From NCBI GenBank assembly GCA_963700515.1, contig CAVOXY010000001.1:1-64000 (forward strand): a stretch of 64,000 nt of DNA. Reading direction: 5' to 3'. Of this stretch, positions 44,294-55,506 are shown piece after piece. The position numbers were made by a program, and so were the translations under genes. Under the pieces are notes generated by a model. It was given only the letters and a program-made list of their open reading frames with translations. It searched no databases and was not told the origin of the DNA. The stretch is from JAJRVM01 sp963700515 (GTDB taxonomy: Bacteria > Planctomycetota > Planctomycetia > Pirellulales > Pirellulaceae). Positions within the stretch are counted from its first letter, which is position 1, and each line of letters begins with the position of its first letter.

Positions 44294-45895
44294 ATGAGCA
44301 AGAGAAGCAACGTCAAGGCATTGAGCGTCATCGACCAACGAGCTTGCGGTGGCTGCTGCAGTAGCCCGCAGCCAGACCTCTCCGTCGGCTTGTCGCGCCG
44401 GCATTTCCTGCAAGGCATGGGTACCGTGGGAGTGGTGATGGGCGGGCTGGCCGTCGGCGGGGCAAACGTCTGGGCTGCGACGGCCCAGCCGGTACCTGCC
44501 GACCAACCATTTCCACGAGGTGCCGCGTTGCGGATCAAGCCGATCCTGGTCTACGATGTCCCCTCGCGCGGCGACAGAACTTCGTGGCGCGGCTATGGTG
44601 CGATCCACACGCCGGAAGCGGCCCGCGAGGAAGCGGGCCGCATCGAGAACGAACTGCGCCAGTTGCAGCAGACAGCCGAGTTCCCCATCCAGGTGCAGCC
44701 TATCGAGTTGCTTGACTCACAAAGCAAACTCGGACAGGTGAGTGTTGCTGACACGGACCTGTGCATCCTCTACGCGGCCGGTGGCTGTACGCAATGGCCG
44801 CTGCAAATCCCGATGGTGATGTTCGTACGACACCAATCCGGGCCGTTCTACCTGGGGTTCGAGATTGCCCACTGGCGTTTCCTGCGGCAGAACGGCGATT
44901 CACTTGCGCTGCAGGGATTCGACACCGACGACGTGGTCGTCGACAGCTACGATCGAACTGCTGTGGCGTCTGCGGGCCATGTACGGCCTGAAGAACGCTC
45001 GGGGCACGAAGATGCTCACCATCGGCGGACTCGTCGCTTACAGCGCGCCCCGCACAGGAACACGGCCCGCGCGTGGCCAAGGAACTCTGGGGCTACGATT
45101 TCGTCAACGTCACCGACGAGGAGTTCGCCAAGCGGCTGGCGGCGGATCGTGCCGATCAACAGGTCGTCAAGCAAGTGGAAGAACAGACGACCGCGCTGCT
45201 GAACATGCCCAACGTCAAGCTGGAAACGGACCGCAAGTTCGTCTTCAACTCGTACATGGCCCTGCACGTGGTCCGGCAGTACCTGCAAGAGACCGGCGCG
45301 AGCAACTTTGGCTTTTCCCAGTGCATGGGGCATGGCCAGATCTCGATGCTCGACACGCCGGCTTGCCTGGTCTTGAGCCTGGCCAACGACGAGGGCTATA
45401 CGGCTTTCTGCCACACCGATCTTTCGCACACGATGCCCGGTGTGTTGCTGCGCTGGATCGCCAGCCGGCCGGCGTTTGTCTGCAACTCGCACGTGCCGCA
45501 CGACGGCCAGTTCTTCGTCGCCCACTGCCAGGCGCCACGGCGCATGAACGGCCATGACTTCGAGCCAGCCACGATCATGACACACTACGAATCGGACTAC
45601 GGCGCCGCCTGCAAGACGCATTACACGATCGACCAGGTCGTCACCGCCGTGATACCGAATCTCGGCTGTACCAGTTGGCAGGGCTTCCGAGGCAAGATCG
45701 TTCGGCGCGCCGTCCTACCCGGCTTGTCGGTCACAAATGGAAATCCAGATCGACGGCGACTGGAAGCGGCTCGCCCGCGACATGCAGGGTTTTCACACGC
45801 TGATTGTCTACGGCGACTACACGCGCGAGGTCGGCTACGCCTTGAAGAAAATGGGCGGCCAATTGCAGTGGGACTGCTTCAGCGAGGAAGCTTAA
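44294..45895 (+). CDS. Tat-exported sugar-isomerase-fold protein, copy 2 (three frameshifts)
   Basis: Paralogue of 16090-17631. N-terminus MSKRSNVKALSVIDQRACGG then LSRRHFLQGMGTVGVV, a textbook twin-arginine signal. The first frame runs to DDVVVDSYDR. After a break near 44955 it continues ELLWRLRAMYGLKNARGTKML, after about 45060 ELWGYDFVNVTDEEFAKRLA, and after about 45710 MEIQIDGDWKRLARDMQ... to the TAA at 45893-45895. Family segments shared with copy 1: NDEGYTAFCHTDLSHT, CNSHVPHDGQFFVAHCQAPRRMNG, THYESDYGAA. The Glu of copy 1's CESD is replaced by His-Thr here (CHTD). A transporter operon lies directly upstream. Confidence 0.65.
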
Positions 45896-46029
45896 CGAAG
45901 TTTAGGCGTCGGCGCAGTGCCTGAGGCAAGTCTCACAGGTGAGACCACTTCATACATGGCGGGTCGCGCCAAACGGGAATCCGCCCGTTAGCAACGGTTC
46001 AACAATAACTTCGGCGTTTCCTACATTCC

Positions 46030-47206
46030 TTAGCCCAGCAATTCGTCCAGACTGTCGAGAGGAATAGCTTGCACTCGTGAACCCAAGGGATACGTGTTGG
46101 CACACCGACAGACGATCACACAGCGGCGTACCCGCCCACGGGGCAAGTCGGCAGCAACGCGCAACAACGTGTCGGCGTCCCGCTGGCTCGGATGCTCGGT
46201 CCACTTCGCTTCCGCCAGGTCAAACGTGCCACCGCGATGAAACAGAAAGTCGGCTTCCTTCGTGCGGTCGCGCCAGAAGTGAAAATCCCATCCACCGTCG
46301 CGGTGCGTCTGCCGACGGCGCAATTCGGCGGCGACCAGCGTCTCCCATAAGGCACCGACCAAAGGCGAAGACCCGACATCATCGACGCGGCGAATGCCCA
46401 TCAGAAACGCAGCCATTCCGGTATCACACAAGTACAACTTCGGCGTCTTGACCAGCGACTTCGTTCGATTGGAAAACCAGGGTTCAAGCAAGACCACTTG
46501 GCCTGACGCCTCCAGGACGGATAGCCACTGACCGGACGTCGAACCACTGATGCCCACGTCGCGCGACAACTCGGCCCGATTGAGCAACTGTCCGGTACGC
46601 AGAGCTGCGGCGCGGAGGAACCTCTCGTAGTCGCGCAGGTTGGATACTTGAAGCAGTTGGCGCAGATCGCGTTCCAGGTAGGTTGCCAGGTAGGACCGGT
46701 AAAACCCGGCTGTGTCGATCTCCGGGCAAGCATATAGTTCGGGAAACCCGCCGCGCAACAAGACCTCTTCGACGGTGATTTCCGGCTGGGTCGCGCGAAT
46801 CTCCGACCAGGAAAGCCCTTCGAGTTGCAAGACATCTGCGCGGCCGGCAAGTGACTCCGAGACCGCCTGCATGAGTGTGAACTTCTGCGAGCCGGTCAGT
46901 ATGAATTGCCCCGCCCGCTTACGATCCGCATCCACGACACTTTTGAGATGCCGAAACAGTTGCGCGCGCGTACTGGACCTCGTCTACCACGAGTGGTGGT
47001 CGATGGCGGGCGAGAAAAGCCCGCGGATCGTGCTCCGCCTGTTCCGCTTCGCTGGGGAGATCCAACGATACGAACTCGTGCTGGGGAAACAACCGCTGGA
47101 CGAGGCTGGTCTTGCCCGTCTGGCGCGGTCCGGTCAAGACGATGACGGGCCGTTGAGCAGCTCGTCGGGCCAGCAGCGTTTCGATCTCGCGCGTAATCCA
47201 CATCAT
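46030..47206 (-). CDS. AAA ATPase with DUF4143 (one frameshift)
   Basis: About 390 residues. Start MMWITREIETLLARR with AGGA upstream. Walker A GPRQTGKTSLV, Walker B PPLVVDEVQYA, then a one-base break near 46965 leads to RKRAGQFILTGSQKFTLMQAV (sensor I). The C-terminal DUF4143 region (ELSRDVGISGSTSGQWLSVLEASG ... RTKEADFLFHRGG ... AEAKW) has a restriction-endonuclease-like D-E-x-K fold. Widespread family of unknown role, often mobile. It stands alone on the minus strand. Confidence 0.85.
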
Positions 47207-47525
47207 GCAAATCCTACGATTGTATCGAATGATTTGCAAGTCGCGAACAGCCGGCACCACCCGACAGAAGGATACCAGTCGCGTCTACTATTCTCGGCAA
47301 GGCCCTGCACGAGCCGGAGCTGTGCCCATGCGAACCCTCTACCGATCGACGGTCATTCCCCGTACCAGAGTCGACTCTGTCATCGGGAGGGTGGTCTGTC
47401 CCTCGCCAGATTAAAGCCAATCAACTCCCCATCGCGGAGGCGAAATGCGATCCGCACTACTTTGTCAGCCAGACCGGCCAGCGGGTTGTGCCATTGGACC
47501 AGGTGGGCCAGGCTGTCGCCGGCAC
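47207..47525. other. Intergenic stretch, no gene seen
   Basis: 319 bp. No family-like reading frame, hairpin or repeat stood out in any frame. Confidence 0.5.
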
Positions 47526-47825
47526 TTACTTTGCGTAGTGATACTTGCCATGCCCGGCATCGAACGTGATGATCGGTGGAGTCCCGGCGGGGAAATACGC
47601 TTCCAGCATCTGCTTCATCGGACCGGCGTACATCGCCACGCGAATGGTACCCCAGGTGGCTTGATCGCCGGTGGCGTAGTAAACGTATGTCTTGCCCTCG
47701 AACTCAAACAGGTCCGCATCGGTATTGTTAATTCCTTCGCCGGGAATCGGATCGAGCAGCGGGCTTCTTGTGGGGCTGAGTTCCCAAGTCACCAATTGTG
47801 GTTCTGTCGTGCCAATCGCCCGCAT
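47526..47825 (-). pseudogene. C-terminal fragment of a five-bladed-propeller hydrolase-like protein
   Basis: About 95 codons: LVTWELSPTRSPLLDPIPGEG, INNTDADLFEFEGKTYVYYATGDQ, GTIRVAMYAGPMKQMLEAYFP. This is the last blade of a GH43/GH32-like propeller protein. Nothing homologous continues upstream of 47825, so the gene has lost its first 80% or more. It lies back-to-back with a GH32/43-like gene at 48171. Confidence 0.6.
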
Positions 47826-48170
47826 TTCAACCTACCAGACCGACTCAGCTTTCTCAACGAGCGTGACGAGAGATCGAACCACAAATGGACTCCGACACGT
47901 TGCCAGCTCTACGTCCCGACGAGTCGAGCAGATGGTCTGGGAAGCGGTAGAATGGCGTCCAGCAATGCTCCGCAGTAGACTGTTACTCGACAGCATGTGC
48001 GCACCGTGCGCATGCCTGTGGGACGGGATCCTACGGGCGTCCGTGCTCGCTCCGAGGATCCCGAACTACGTTGGTTACGGCAAACGACCGCGTTCAGTGC
48101 GCGGCAAACGAAGCAGGTCTGCCGATCCCGCTACAAACCAAAGCCCCTTCACGGTGGAGGATGACGACAG
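47826..48170. other. Intergenic stretch before GH32/43-like gene
   Basis: 345 bp. It follows the truncated end of the propeller fragment. A small palindromic GGATCCTACGGGCGTCCG-type segment lies near 48026-48060; otherwise nothing recognised. Confidence 0.4.
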
Positions 48171-51107
48171 ATGTACACACGCGGATGTGCCGTGCTACTT
48201 GTTTGGCTACTCGTTGTCGTGCCGGTGAACGCTGCGGGGTCGCCGCTGAAGGATGCGGTGGCGATGTGGCACTTTGCTGATCAAGCGAGCTCCGCACAAC
48301 GCCACTCGCTCCTCGTCCATGGCACGGTGACGTTGGGAGTGCCGTTGGATGGTGAAGAACGGGAGGCTTCGTTGGCGCACGGCGGTGATGGGAAGGTCGC
48401 TCACTTCGAGGGTGGCTACTTGGAGATTGGTGGGTCTTCTTTTGATCCGCCGGCAACGGTATTCACACTGTTGCTACGGGTGCGGGACCCGCAGGGCAAA
48501 TGGAACGTGCCGCTGTTTGGCAGCTACGGCGGCGATGGCGCCGTGAGCCTTTACCTGCGCGGAGTGGACGGCGCGACGCTGCCACGGCGGGACCGGAATT
48601 TCGTCGGGGGGGAAATGGCGACTCCCGCCGACTGGATGTTCGGCTGGCCGGAAGGTCCACGGGCAATCCACGGCTCTCGCAGCGTCGTGGAATTTCTGTG
48701 GGGCGCGAAAGGGGGCGTGCCGATGACGCCCGCGCGGCTCAACATGCTGCCGAAGAATTTGCCTGCCGGGGAAGTTCCTCCACTCTTGAGTGACGCCCGC
48801 AACGGCGTGCAGCGGCTGATGTTCCCCTTGCAGCCCGCCGGGCCATGCGCATGGCACGACATCATTGTACGTGGTACGGGAGCGAAATTGCAGCTTTGGC
48901 TTGACGGCATACTGGTGGACGAAGAGTTTCCGATCGGCGTGACGCGGCCGGCGACGGCGCCGCGGTTCTTTGGCGCGGCAATGCTGGACGACGGCAAGGT
49001 GCTGGGCGGCTTTACCGGCCTCATGGACCACGCGGCGTTGTGGCATCGCGCATTGAGCGATGCCGAAATCGTCGCACTCTGCGGAGGCCCCACGGAGGCG
49101 CGGAAGCGTGAACTGGCCATGCTGGGACCGCTGCCCCAGCAGATGCAGTATTTTCGCGCTCGCGGCCACAATTCCAAGGCGGGCGACTGCATCCCCCACT
49201 TCCACGATGGTACGTTCCATCTCTTCTATCTGATTCTGCGCCGCAACATGCACAGCAAGTGGGATGGCGGCCACGGTGGATTGGAGATCCATCACGCTTC
49301 GACACGCGATCTCGCAGAGTGGACGCATCATCCCGTGGCCGTTCCCATCAGTGAGCAGTGGGAGGCGTGGCAGGGGACGGGTGGGGTCGTGCATCACGAT
49401 GGTAAGTTCTGGATGTTCTACCCGACACCCGATTACGACGGTAATCACGGCGGCATCCAACTGGCGACCAGTGACGACGGCGAGTATTTCACGAAGCACG
49501 AGCCACATCCGTTTCTGCCGGGCGGTGATTGCGAAGTATTTGCTGATCCGGACCCGCAAACAAAACGGTTCCACCTGCTCAAGGCCGGCAAGACGTTTGG
49601 CGGCGGACTGCCGGAGCTGAAGGACAAAACACTGGTGTGCTGGGCTTCACCCGCAGATCTTGAGCAGCGAGGGGCCGGAGTGCTGACCGTGGAAGGGACG
49701 GGCGGGCAGTTCGATTCCCTGGTGCTGGGAGAAGCGGCTGCCCGGCGCTGGATGGCGGGCAGCGACAATTTCCACCGGACGCAGCGAGATCAGCTAGTGA
49801 ACGCCGAGGAATCGGCGAAACCGGGCGAGTGGGTGCAAATCGCAGCCGTCTACGCCGGTAACACTGTCACGCTCTATCGCAACGGCACGCGTTATGCGCA
49901 ATATGGGATCGAGGAACCATTGCATTTCGCGCCGGTCGCCCGTGTCGTTCTCGGATTACGGCACCTTGATCGGAGAGCCGATCCGGCGGCACTTCCGCGG
50001 TGCCATCGCCGATGCGCGTGTGTATGCCAGTGCGCTGACCGAAGCACAAATTGCCGAACTGCGTCCCCACGAGGCGAGCGCGCAAAGCCGCTTGTGTGGT
50101 TTGATTTCCAGACGGGCAGCACCGACCGCGCGGAACGCTGCCACCCGCCGAACTCGAAGGGAATGCGACTCTGCGGGACGGCACCCTGGTGCTTGCGAGT
50201 GGTCAAGATTGTCTGGTGAGTGGTGGCCGAAAAACGACGCTGGCATTGGGTGTCCGAGGATCTTGAGACGTGGAGGAGTTGCCTGAGCCATTTCTGACCA
50301 CCGACGAGACGATGGTGCCCGCCATGTGCCCGCACTGGTTCCACTGGAACGACTGGTACTACTTCATTGGCGGAGTAGGGGGTATCTGGAAGTCTGCCGA
50401 CCTTACGGACCGTGGAGGCTCCAATCGCCTCGACCGTTGGACAATCTGGCGGTGCCGAAGACCGGCGCGTTCACCGGCAACCGCCGCATCTTTGCCGGTT
50501 TCCTCGGTGACGGCGGGTGGGGTGGAAATCTCGTACTCGCGAATTGATGCAGCACGACGATGGCACGCTCGGCACGCGTTTCGTATCGGAGATGATCCCG
50601 CCCTGGGGAGAACCCGTCTCGCCGGGAAATGTGGAGAACCCAACGACACTGACGGCGCACCAAGGCCGCGAGCAAGTGCTGTTCGATAATGTGCCCAACG
50701 ACGTGCGGTTTACCCTGACACTTGAACCACAGGGAAACGTCTCGGCGTTCGGTCTGCAACTGCGCACCACCGACGGCCAACGCGACGGCAGCGAACTGCG
50801 TCTCACGCCGCGCACGACGACTGCCAGTTTCTCTCACAGCACGCACAGCGGCAGCGGCGGCCCGCTTGCGAGCGGCCCGTCCATTGCCGGCCTGCGCGGT
50901 CTCGCGGGGCCCACGCGGCTCGATATCATCTGTCGCCACGACATCGTGGATGTGGAAGTGGGGGGCCAGCACACCTTGGTGAATCGGTACTGGAATCCGG
51001 TTGGAAACCGGCTTGGTATCTGGGTCGAGGGGGGGACGCTGCTCGTTCGTGACGTGACCATCTGCCCGTTACTGGAGCAAGGTCATCCTGCGCGATCATC
51101 TCAATGA
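48171..51107 (+). pseudogene. GH32/43-like secreted protein with LamG modules, five or more frame breaks
   Basis: Signal peptide MYTRGCAVLLVWLLVVVPVNA. A LamG-like module follows (WHFADQ ... FEGGYLEIGGSSFDPPATVFTLLLRVRD, about residues 30-310; WLDGILVDEEFP). The propeller begins about residue 330 (YFRARGHNSKAGDCIPHFHDGTFHLFYLIL) and has GGDCEVFADP, the acidic motif of GH32/43-type active sites. A second LamG piece (RNGTRYAQYGI, AIADARVYASALTEAQIAEL) is inserted with breaks near 49950, 50090 and 50150. Propeller blades (LTTDETMVPAMCPHWFHWNDWYYFIG, TGAFTGNRRIFAGF, DGTLGTRFVSEMIPPWG) and a C-terminal beta sandwich follow in alternating frames to the stop at 51107. All modules are present; only reading frame is lost. 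Confidence 0.65.
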
Positions 51108-51189
51108 GACTTGAACAACGACAGCGAGAAACAGCACTGTAGCCGACTGGCGTAGCCTCGTGTGCGGAGATCTGCGCATGTGCTTCCGG

Positions 51190-51252
51190 CCCTCGGGCAT
51201 GGTAGTCGGCAATGAACCCCGCACCGATCAGGGCAATTCCCACCGGTTCCAT
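51190..51252 (-). pseudogene. Gfo/Idh/MocA oxidoreductase stub
   Basis: Start ATG 51252 with GGAGTGG upstream, 25 nt after the aminotransferase stop. It encodes MEPVGIALIGAGFIADYHAR, the NAD-binding start (GxGxxA-like) of the Gfo/Idh/MocA family. After codon 21 the sequence no longer matches the family and abuts the GH32/43-like gene end. The gene was the next member of the DegT operon and has been cut off by a rearrangement. Confidence 0.65.
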
Positions 51253-51277
51253 GATTCCACTCCATCCACGAAAAGAG

Positions 51278-52550
51278 TCACCGTAGTTCGCTAGCGTATT
51301 GATAGATTCTGGCAATCGCTTCGGCGATCATATCGATGTCCGCTCTGGTACCCATCAGCACGTTGAAGTGGAAGCATACTGATTCTTCGCAATAGGCGCG
51401 GCGGCAACGAGGGAGATCGAAGCGAGCTGGGTTGATCTGTTCCCAGTACTGGTCCGTCAATCGATACCGATGGGGCTTGGTAAGCGGTGCATAGAGTGAG
51501 CACGCGTTAAGCGGTTCATAACAAGTTTCCACCGCACAACCGAGTTCGGCGGACAGAGCCGCGCGAAACACGTCTGTCGGAAGCCCCTTGAATTCTGCCT
51601 GGTGATAACGAAACACGAAGTTGAAATATGCCTCGCGAGTTTCACGTGTGTCGCGGCGCATGGGGCTGACACCGTCCAGGTCTTCCAGTTGTGAGTTGAG
51701 ATAGATCGCATTTTCATCCCGCAGGCGATTCTGCTCAGGAAGCCGTCGTAGAGCCTGGCTGAGCAGCGCCGCCTGAAATTCCGTGATGCGGTAGTTTCCC
51801 GAATGAATAAAGTTCCCTTCATCTCCATAGAATCCTTCACCTTGCAGCTGAGTCTGTTTCTCTTCCGGTCGTCGACCACAGTTTCGCAAGGCGTCGAGTC
51901 TTTCGTACAGCACCGGATCGTTGGTCGTCAGAGCCCCCCTCGCCAGCCGTCATCAGCTTGGAAAGCTGGAAGCTGAAACTGCCAATGTCTCCGATGCTGC
52001 CGGCCTTTTGACCGTTCCACTCGCCACCATGTTTGTGAGCGCAATCTTCGATCACGCGCAGTCCGTGCTCTCGAGCGATCACCATGATCGTATCCATGTC
52101 GACAAAGCTGCCGTACAAGTGCACCGGCATAATCGCCTTCGTGCGAGGGGTGATGGCCTCTGCCACGCGTTGTGGGTCCATACACCACGTATCCTCGACA
52201 ACGTCGACCAGGATGGGGAGAGCATTGACGTCCAGCACCGCCCCCGCGGTCGCCTGCCACGTCAAGCCGGGAACGATCACTTCATCACCCAGTCCGATGC
52301 CGCATGCCTCCAGCGCCAACTGTAATGTCACGGTTCCGTTGGCAGCACTAATGGCATATCGCGTGCCGATGAACTCGGCAAAGGCCTGATTGAATTCCTG
52401 TTCCTTGGCCCCGTTGTAGGACCAGTGGCCGCTCTCAAGCACTTCGAGGAGGCCCTCTCTTTCCTCGTCGCCCCAGACCGGCCACTTCGGCCACGGATTT
52501 GCCTTCGTATCTCGGATCGGTCGACCGCCTTGGATTGCCAGTTTGCTCAT
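51278..52550 (-). CDS. DegT/DnrJ/EryC1/StrS aminotransferase (one frameshift)
   Basis: About 423 residues from MSKLAIQGGRPIRD; AAGGA 8 nt upstream supports this start. PLP sugar aminotransferase fold: AANGTVTLQLALEACGIG, DEVIVPGLTWQATAGAVL, VIEDCAHKHGGEWNGQKAGSIG, PLP Lys in SFQLSKLMTAGEGG, then a one-base break near 51935 continuing TTNDPVLYERLDALRNCGR. The C-terminus reads RITEFQAALLSQALRRL ... SVCFHFNVLMG. In this branch it is often found with Gfo/Idh/MocA dehydrogenases, here reduced to a stub. Likely role: transamination of a keto-sugar or inositol-type substrate. Confidence 0.85.
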
Positions 52551-52691
52551 CCCCATGTCCTTCATTGCATGCACCGTGACCAGTTCTTCCTCGCTTCGCT
52601 CCTATTCTGGCCAAGTGACTTGGCATTCTGCAAGTGTGTCCTCGCGTCAGACGGGGCGATACGCCTCGACAGGCGCGTCAGAATCAGGAAA

Positions 52692-53917
52692 ATGAAAATC
52701 CGGCCGCTCGCAGCAGCGTTGTTACACACTCTTGTGGAAGACACTCTTTGAACGGCAAGAATGACAGTGCGTCTCGCATCTCGCTCAGATCCTGGCAGCT
52801 CCAATCGTCCGAGCAAGTATTGGGGGCGGGTACAGATGTCTCCCGACCTGACTTCGCCGCCAGCTCATGGTATCCGGTCCAGATCCCCACAACCGTCTTG
52901 GCCGCGTTGGTAGCCGTGGGTGAATATCGGGATCCGTATTTTGGCACCCACTTGAAGGAAATCGCTCCGCAGCCGTTTACCGCACCCTGGTGGTTTCGCA
53001 CCCAATTCGACCTGGCGCCAGCGCAATTGAATCAGGCGGTGTTGCTGGAATTCGACGGAATCAACTACGCTGCCGACATTTGGCTCAACGGACAACAGAT
53101 TGGTCGGCGCCACGGGGATTCGAGGAGCGTTTCGACGATTCCAATTAGATGTGTCCCAGCAGGTCCACGCGGAAAAAAACGTCCTGGCGGTGGAAGTGAC
53201 CGGCCCGGGCGGGGGTGATTTTTCGACCGGTTTTGTGGATTGGAATCCACCGCCACCCGATCGGAATATGGGGCTCTTCCGCCCTATGACATTGCGATTC
53301 GGTGGCAACGTGTCGATTGAGAATCCATTTGTGCATGCCCAAGTTGACTTGGCCACGCTAGCGCAGGCTGAGTTGACTATCACGGCCGAGCTAGTCAATC
53401 GCACGAACTCAGCTGTGCAAGGAGTACTCGCCGCTCGCATCGAATCCATTTCCCTGGAGCAGCCTGTGCAGATTGCTCCCGGTGAACGACAAGAGGTCAC
53501 GTTTGCTCCCGAGCGTTATTCCACCCTGAGCATGCGGTGCCCCCGACTGTGGTGGCCTCACGATTTGGGTCAACCTGATCTGTACGAGTTGGAACTGGAG
53601 TTCTCTCCCGCCGGCATGCGCTCCGACAAGTGCTGCGTCTCTTTCGGCATACGGCAAGTGAGAAGACTACTGCAACAGCCAAGGGCATGGTCACACTGAC
53701 GAACACGGGAACGAGTGTTGCGTTCTTTGTGGAAGTGGTGGCCGTGGATCAAGGAACCGGCCGCAGGATCGTGCCGATCTTTTGGTCGGACAACTACGTG
53801 ACACTTTTCCCCGGCGAACAGCGTACTGTGGAGACGGTAGCAGACCGTCCACTTGATGGCATCAAGTTACTTCTTCAAGGTTGGAACGTCCCGTCCAAGG
53901 CTCTGTTTCTGACATAG
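52692..53917 (+). pseudogene. GH2 exo-beta-glucosaminidase/mannosidase-like remnant without catalytic barrel
   Basis: N-terminus MKIRPLAAALLH behind CAGGAAA, then a shift into SRISLRSWQLQSSEQVLGAG and the GH2 sugar-binding domain (YPVQIPTTVLAALVAVGEYRDPYFG, WFRTQFDL, LLEFDGINYAADIWLNGQQIG). A break near 53105 leads to the second domain (LDVSQQVHAEKNVLAVEVTGPG, GLFRPMTLRFGG) up to the Ig-like sandwich (PRLWWPHDLGQPDLYELELEF, VSFGIRQV). The frame then jumps directly to TVTNTG-like C-terminal domains (KGMVTLTNTGTSVAFFVEVV, PIFWSDNYVTLFPGEQR). About 400 residues that should hold the TIM barrel and catalytic Glu pair are missing. Cannot be catalytic. Confidence 0.75.
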
Positions 53918-54196
53918 GCCGTGCCACTGCTTGATCCCGCGAGGATCCATTCGCAAAGACGTTTCACAGCATACACACGTGACCATCTCGAGCCACACAA
54001 CTCAAGCAGTGCTGAAGCGGCGAACCGTGCTCCAACGCCCGATGGCCGACCGAGGATCGTACCACGCACTGCTTCGCTAGGGCGGCGACCTGATGGCACA
54101 CGGCCCGCTCGATGCGATCATCAGTCCAATTGGCAAGATCGCCTTCGCGAAACCGTGGCACGCCCACACGATACAGGTAATGGAAGAGCGAGAACG

Positions 54197-55478
54197 TCAC
54201 GAGGCATGATTTGATACCAGGTGCCACACGCATTCTGGTGTGCCGGCGCTCGCCGCCATGTTTGTCGGCAAGGCAAAGTTGGTACGGGCGATCTTGGCAC
54301 ACCCTACTGCTACTGCGCTGCTTGCTGCATCCTCCACCAGCATGTTGCGCAGGTAGATGTGCAAGCTGCCCTGCCAGGGCTTGAAACAGATGTCGATGTC
54401 ACCGTCCCCGTCGACGTCGGCCGCCTTGGCTTCGTGACAACGTTTTCCCTCCAGAACCATGTGCTCTTTCCATTGGCCGCCTTTGCCGTCCACATTCTCC
54501 CAGACGAAGCACTGGTGCGTGGTCTCGGACAGCGGACCGCCGCCGGAGAAGACGTCCAGGTCGCCGTCGTTGTCGAAATCGGCCACGGCCAACGAATGAA
54601 AATCTTGCCTGGTATGCTCGGCGGAGATCCCGTGGTAAACCCACGTTTGCCCCTTCTCGCGGTTCTCAAACCAGAACACACGGCCATCCACGGTGTCGGC
54701 TTCGGCCTGGACAATATCATCGTCACCGTCGCGATCCAGGTCGCAGATCCAGGCCTTGATGGCCAGGCCGAAGCGGTCCGATCCGGCTGCCGCCGTGGGG
54801 CGTCAGCGATTTATGTTCCTGCCAACGAGTGCCTTTGCCGTCTGTGTTTTCGAACCACACGTCGCCGCGAACCACGTCGCTGTCGCCATCGCCGTCCAGG
54901 TCACCCACGCCACGAGGATCGACGCCACCGTGAATTCCTTCGCCGATCCGGTGCTCGATCCACTTCTGCCGCGGATCATCGGGAATCCGATACCAGGCGA
55001 TCATCACTTGGCCCGACGCATTGCTGCAAGCGATGACATCCAGGCGGCCATCGGCATCGATGTCGGCCGCGACGTTATCATGGCAACTGATTGCCCCGTT
55101 GTCGTACCGCTCGAAAATCTCCGTCCGCGGCTTGCCTGTGTTTCGATACCAGGCCGTGCCGGAAACCTGATCGACCCAACCATCGCCGTCGATATCAAAC
55201 GCACAGCCCCCCACATCAGTCTTCGCGCCGACACCCATATCGTGCTCGGTCCATTGGTCCGCAGCGACGTACTCGAACCACCACATCTTACCCGCCTGGC
55301 CCACCACCCAATCCAGATCGCCATCTCGGTCGACGTCCACAAGTGACGTCTGCCCCATGCTGTGTCCCACGTCGCCGATCTGGTACGCTTCGAACCGCGG
55401 CATCTCGGCCGCAGATCGACCGGCAAGGGCGCACAAGATTGCCGCCAACGCAAACAAACCATACGTGATCGTTCTCAT
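54197..55478 (-). CDS. Secreted VCBS/FG-GAP repeat protein (frameshifted)
   Basis: Start ATG 55478, GAGGGA upstream; signal peptide MRTITYGLFALAAILCALAGRSAA. Repeated Ca-binding-like blades: DVDRDGDLDWVVGQAG, DIDGDGWVDQVSG, DIDADGRLDVIACSN, DLDGDGDSDVVRGD, and after a shift near 54770 DFDNDGDLDVFSGGG and DVDGDGDIDICFKPW. This is a beta-propeller of the FG-GAP/VCBS type, probably extracellular adhesion or carbohydrate-binding. The last about 40 codons (after YLRNMLVED) do not look like the family, so the natural end may have been lost. Confidence 0.75.
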
Positions 55479-55506
55479 TTGAATTCCCTCGTATGTCGAG
55501 TTCGAA

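Noticed and set aside
53875..54302. Minus-strand ORFs between the GH2 remnant and the VCBS gene
   Set aside because: No ribosome site, no family resemblance, and they overlap the GH2 C-terminal domain antisense.
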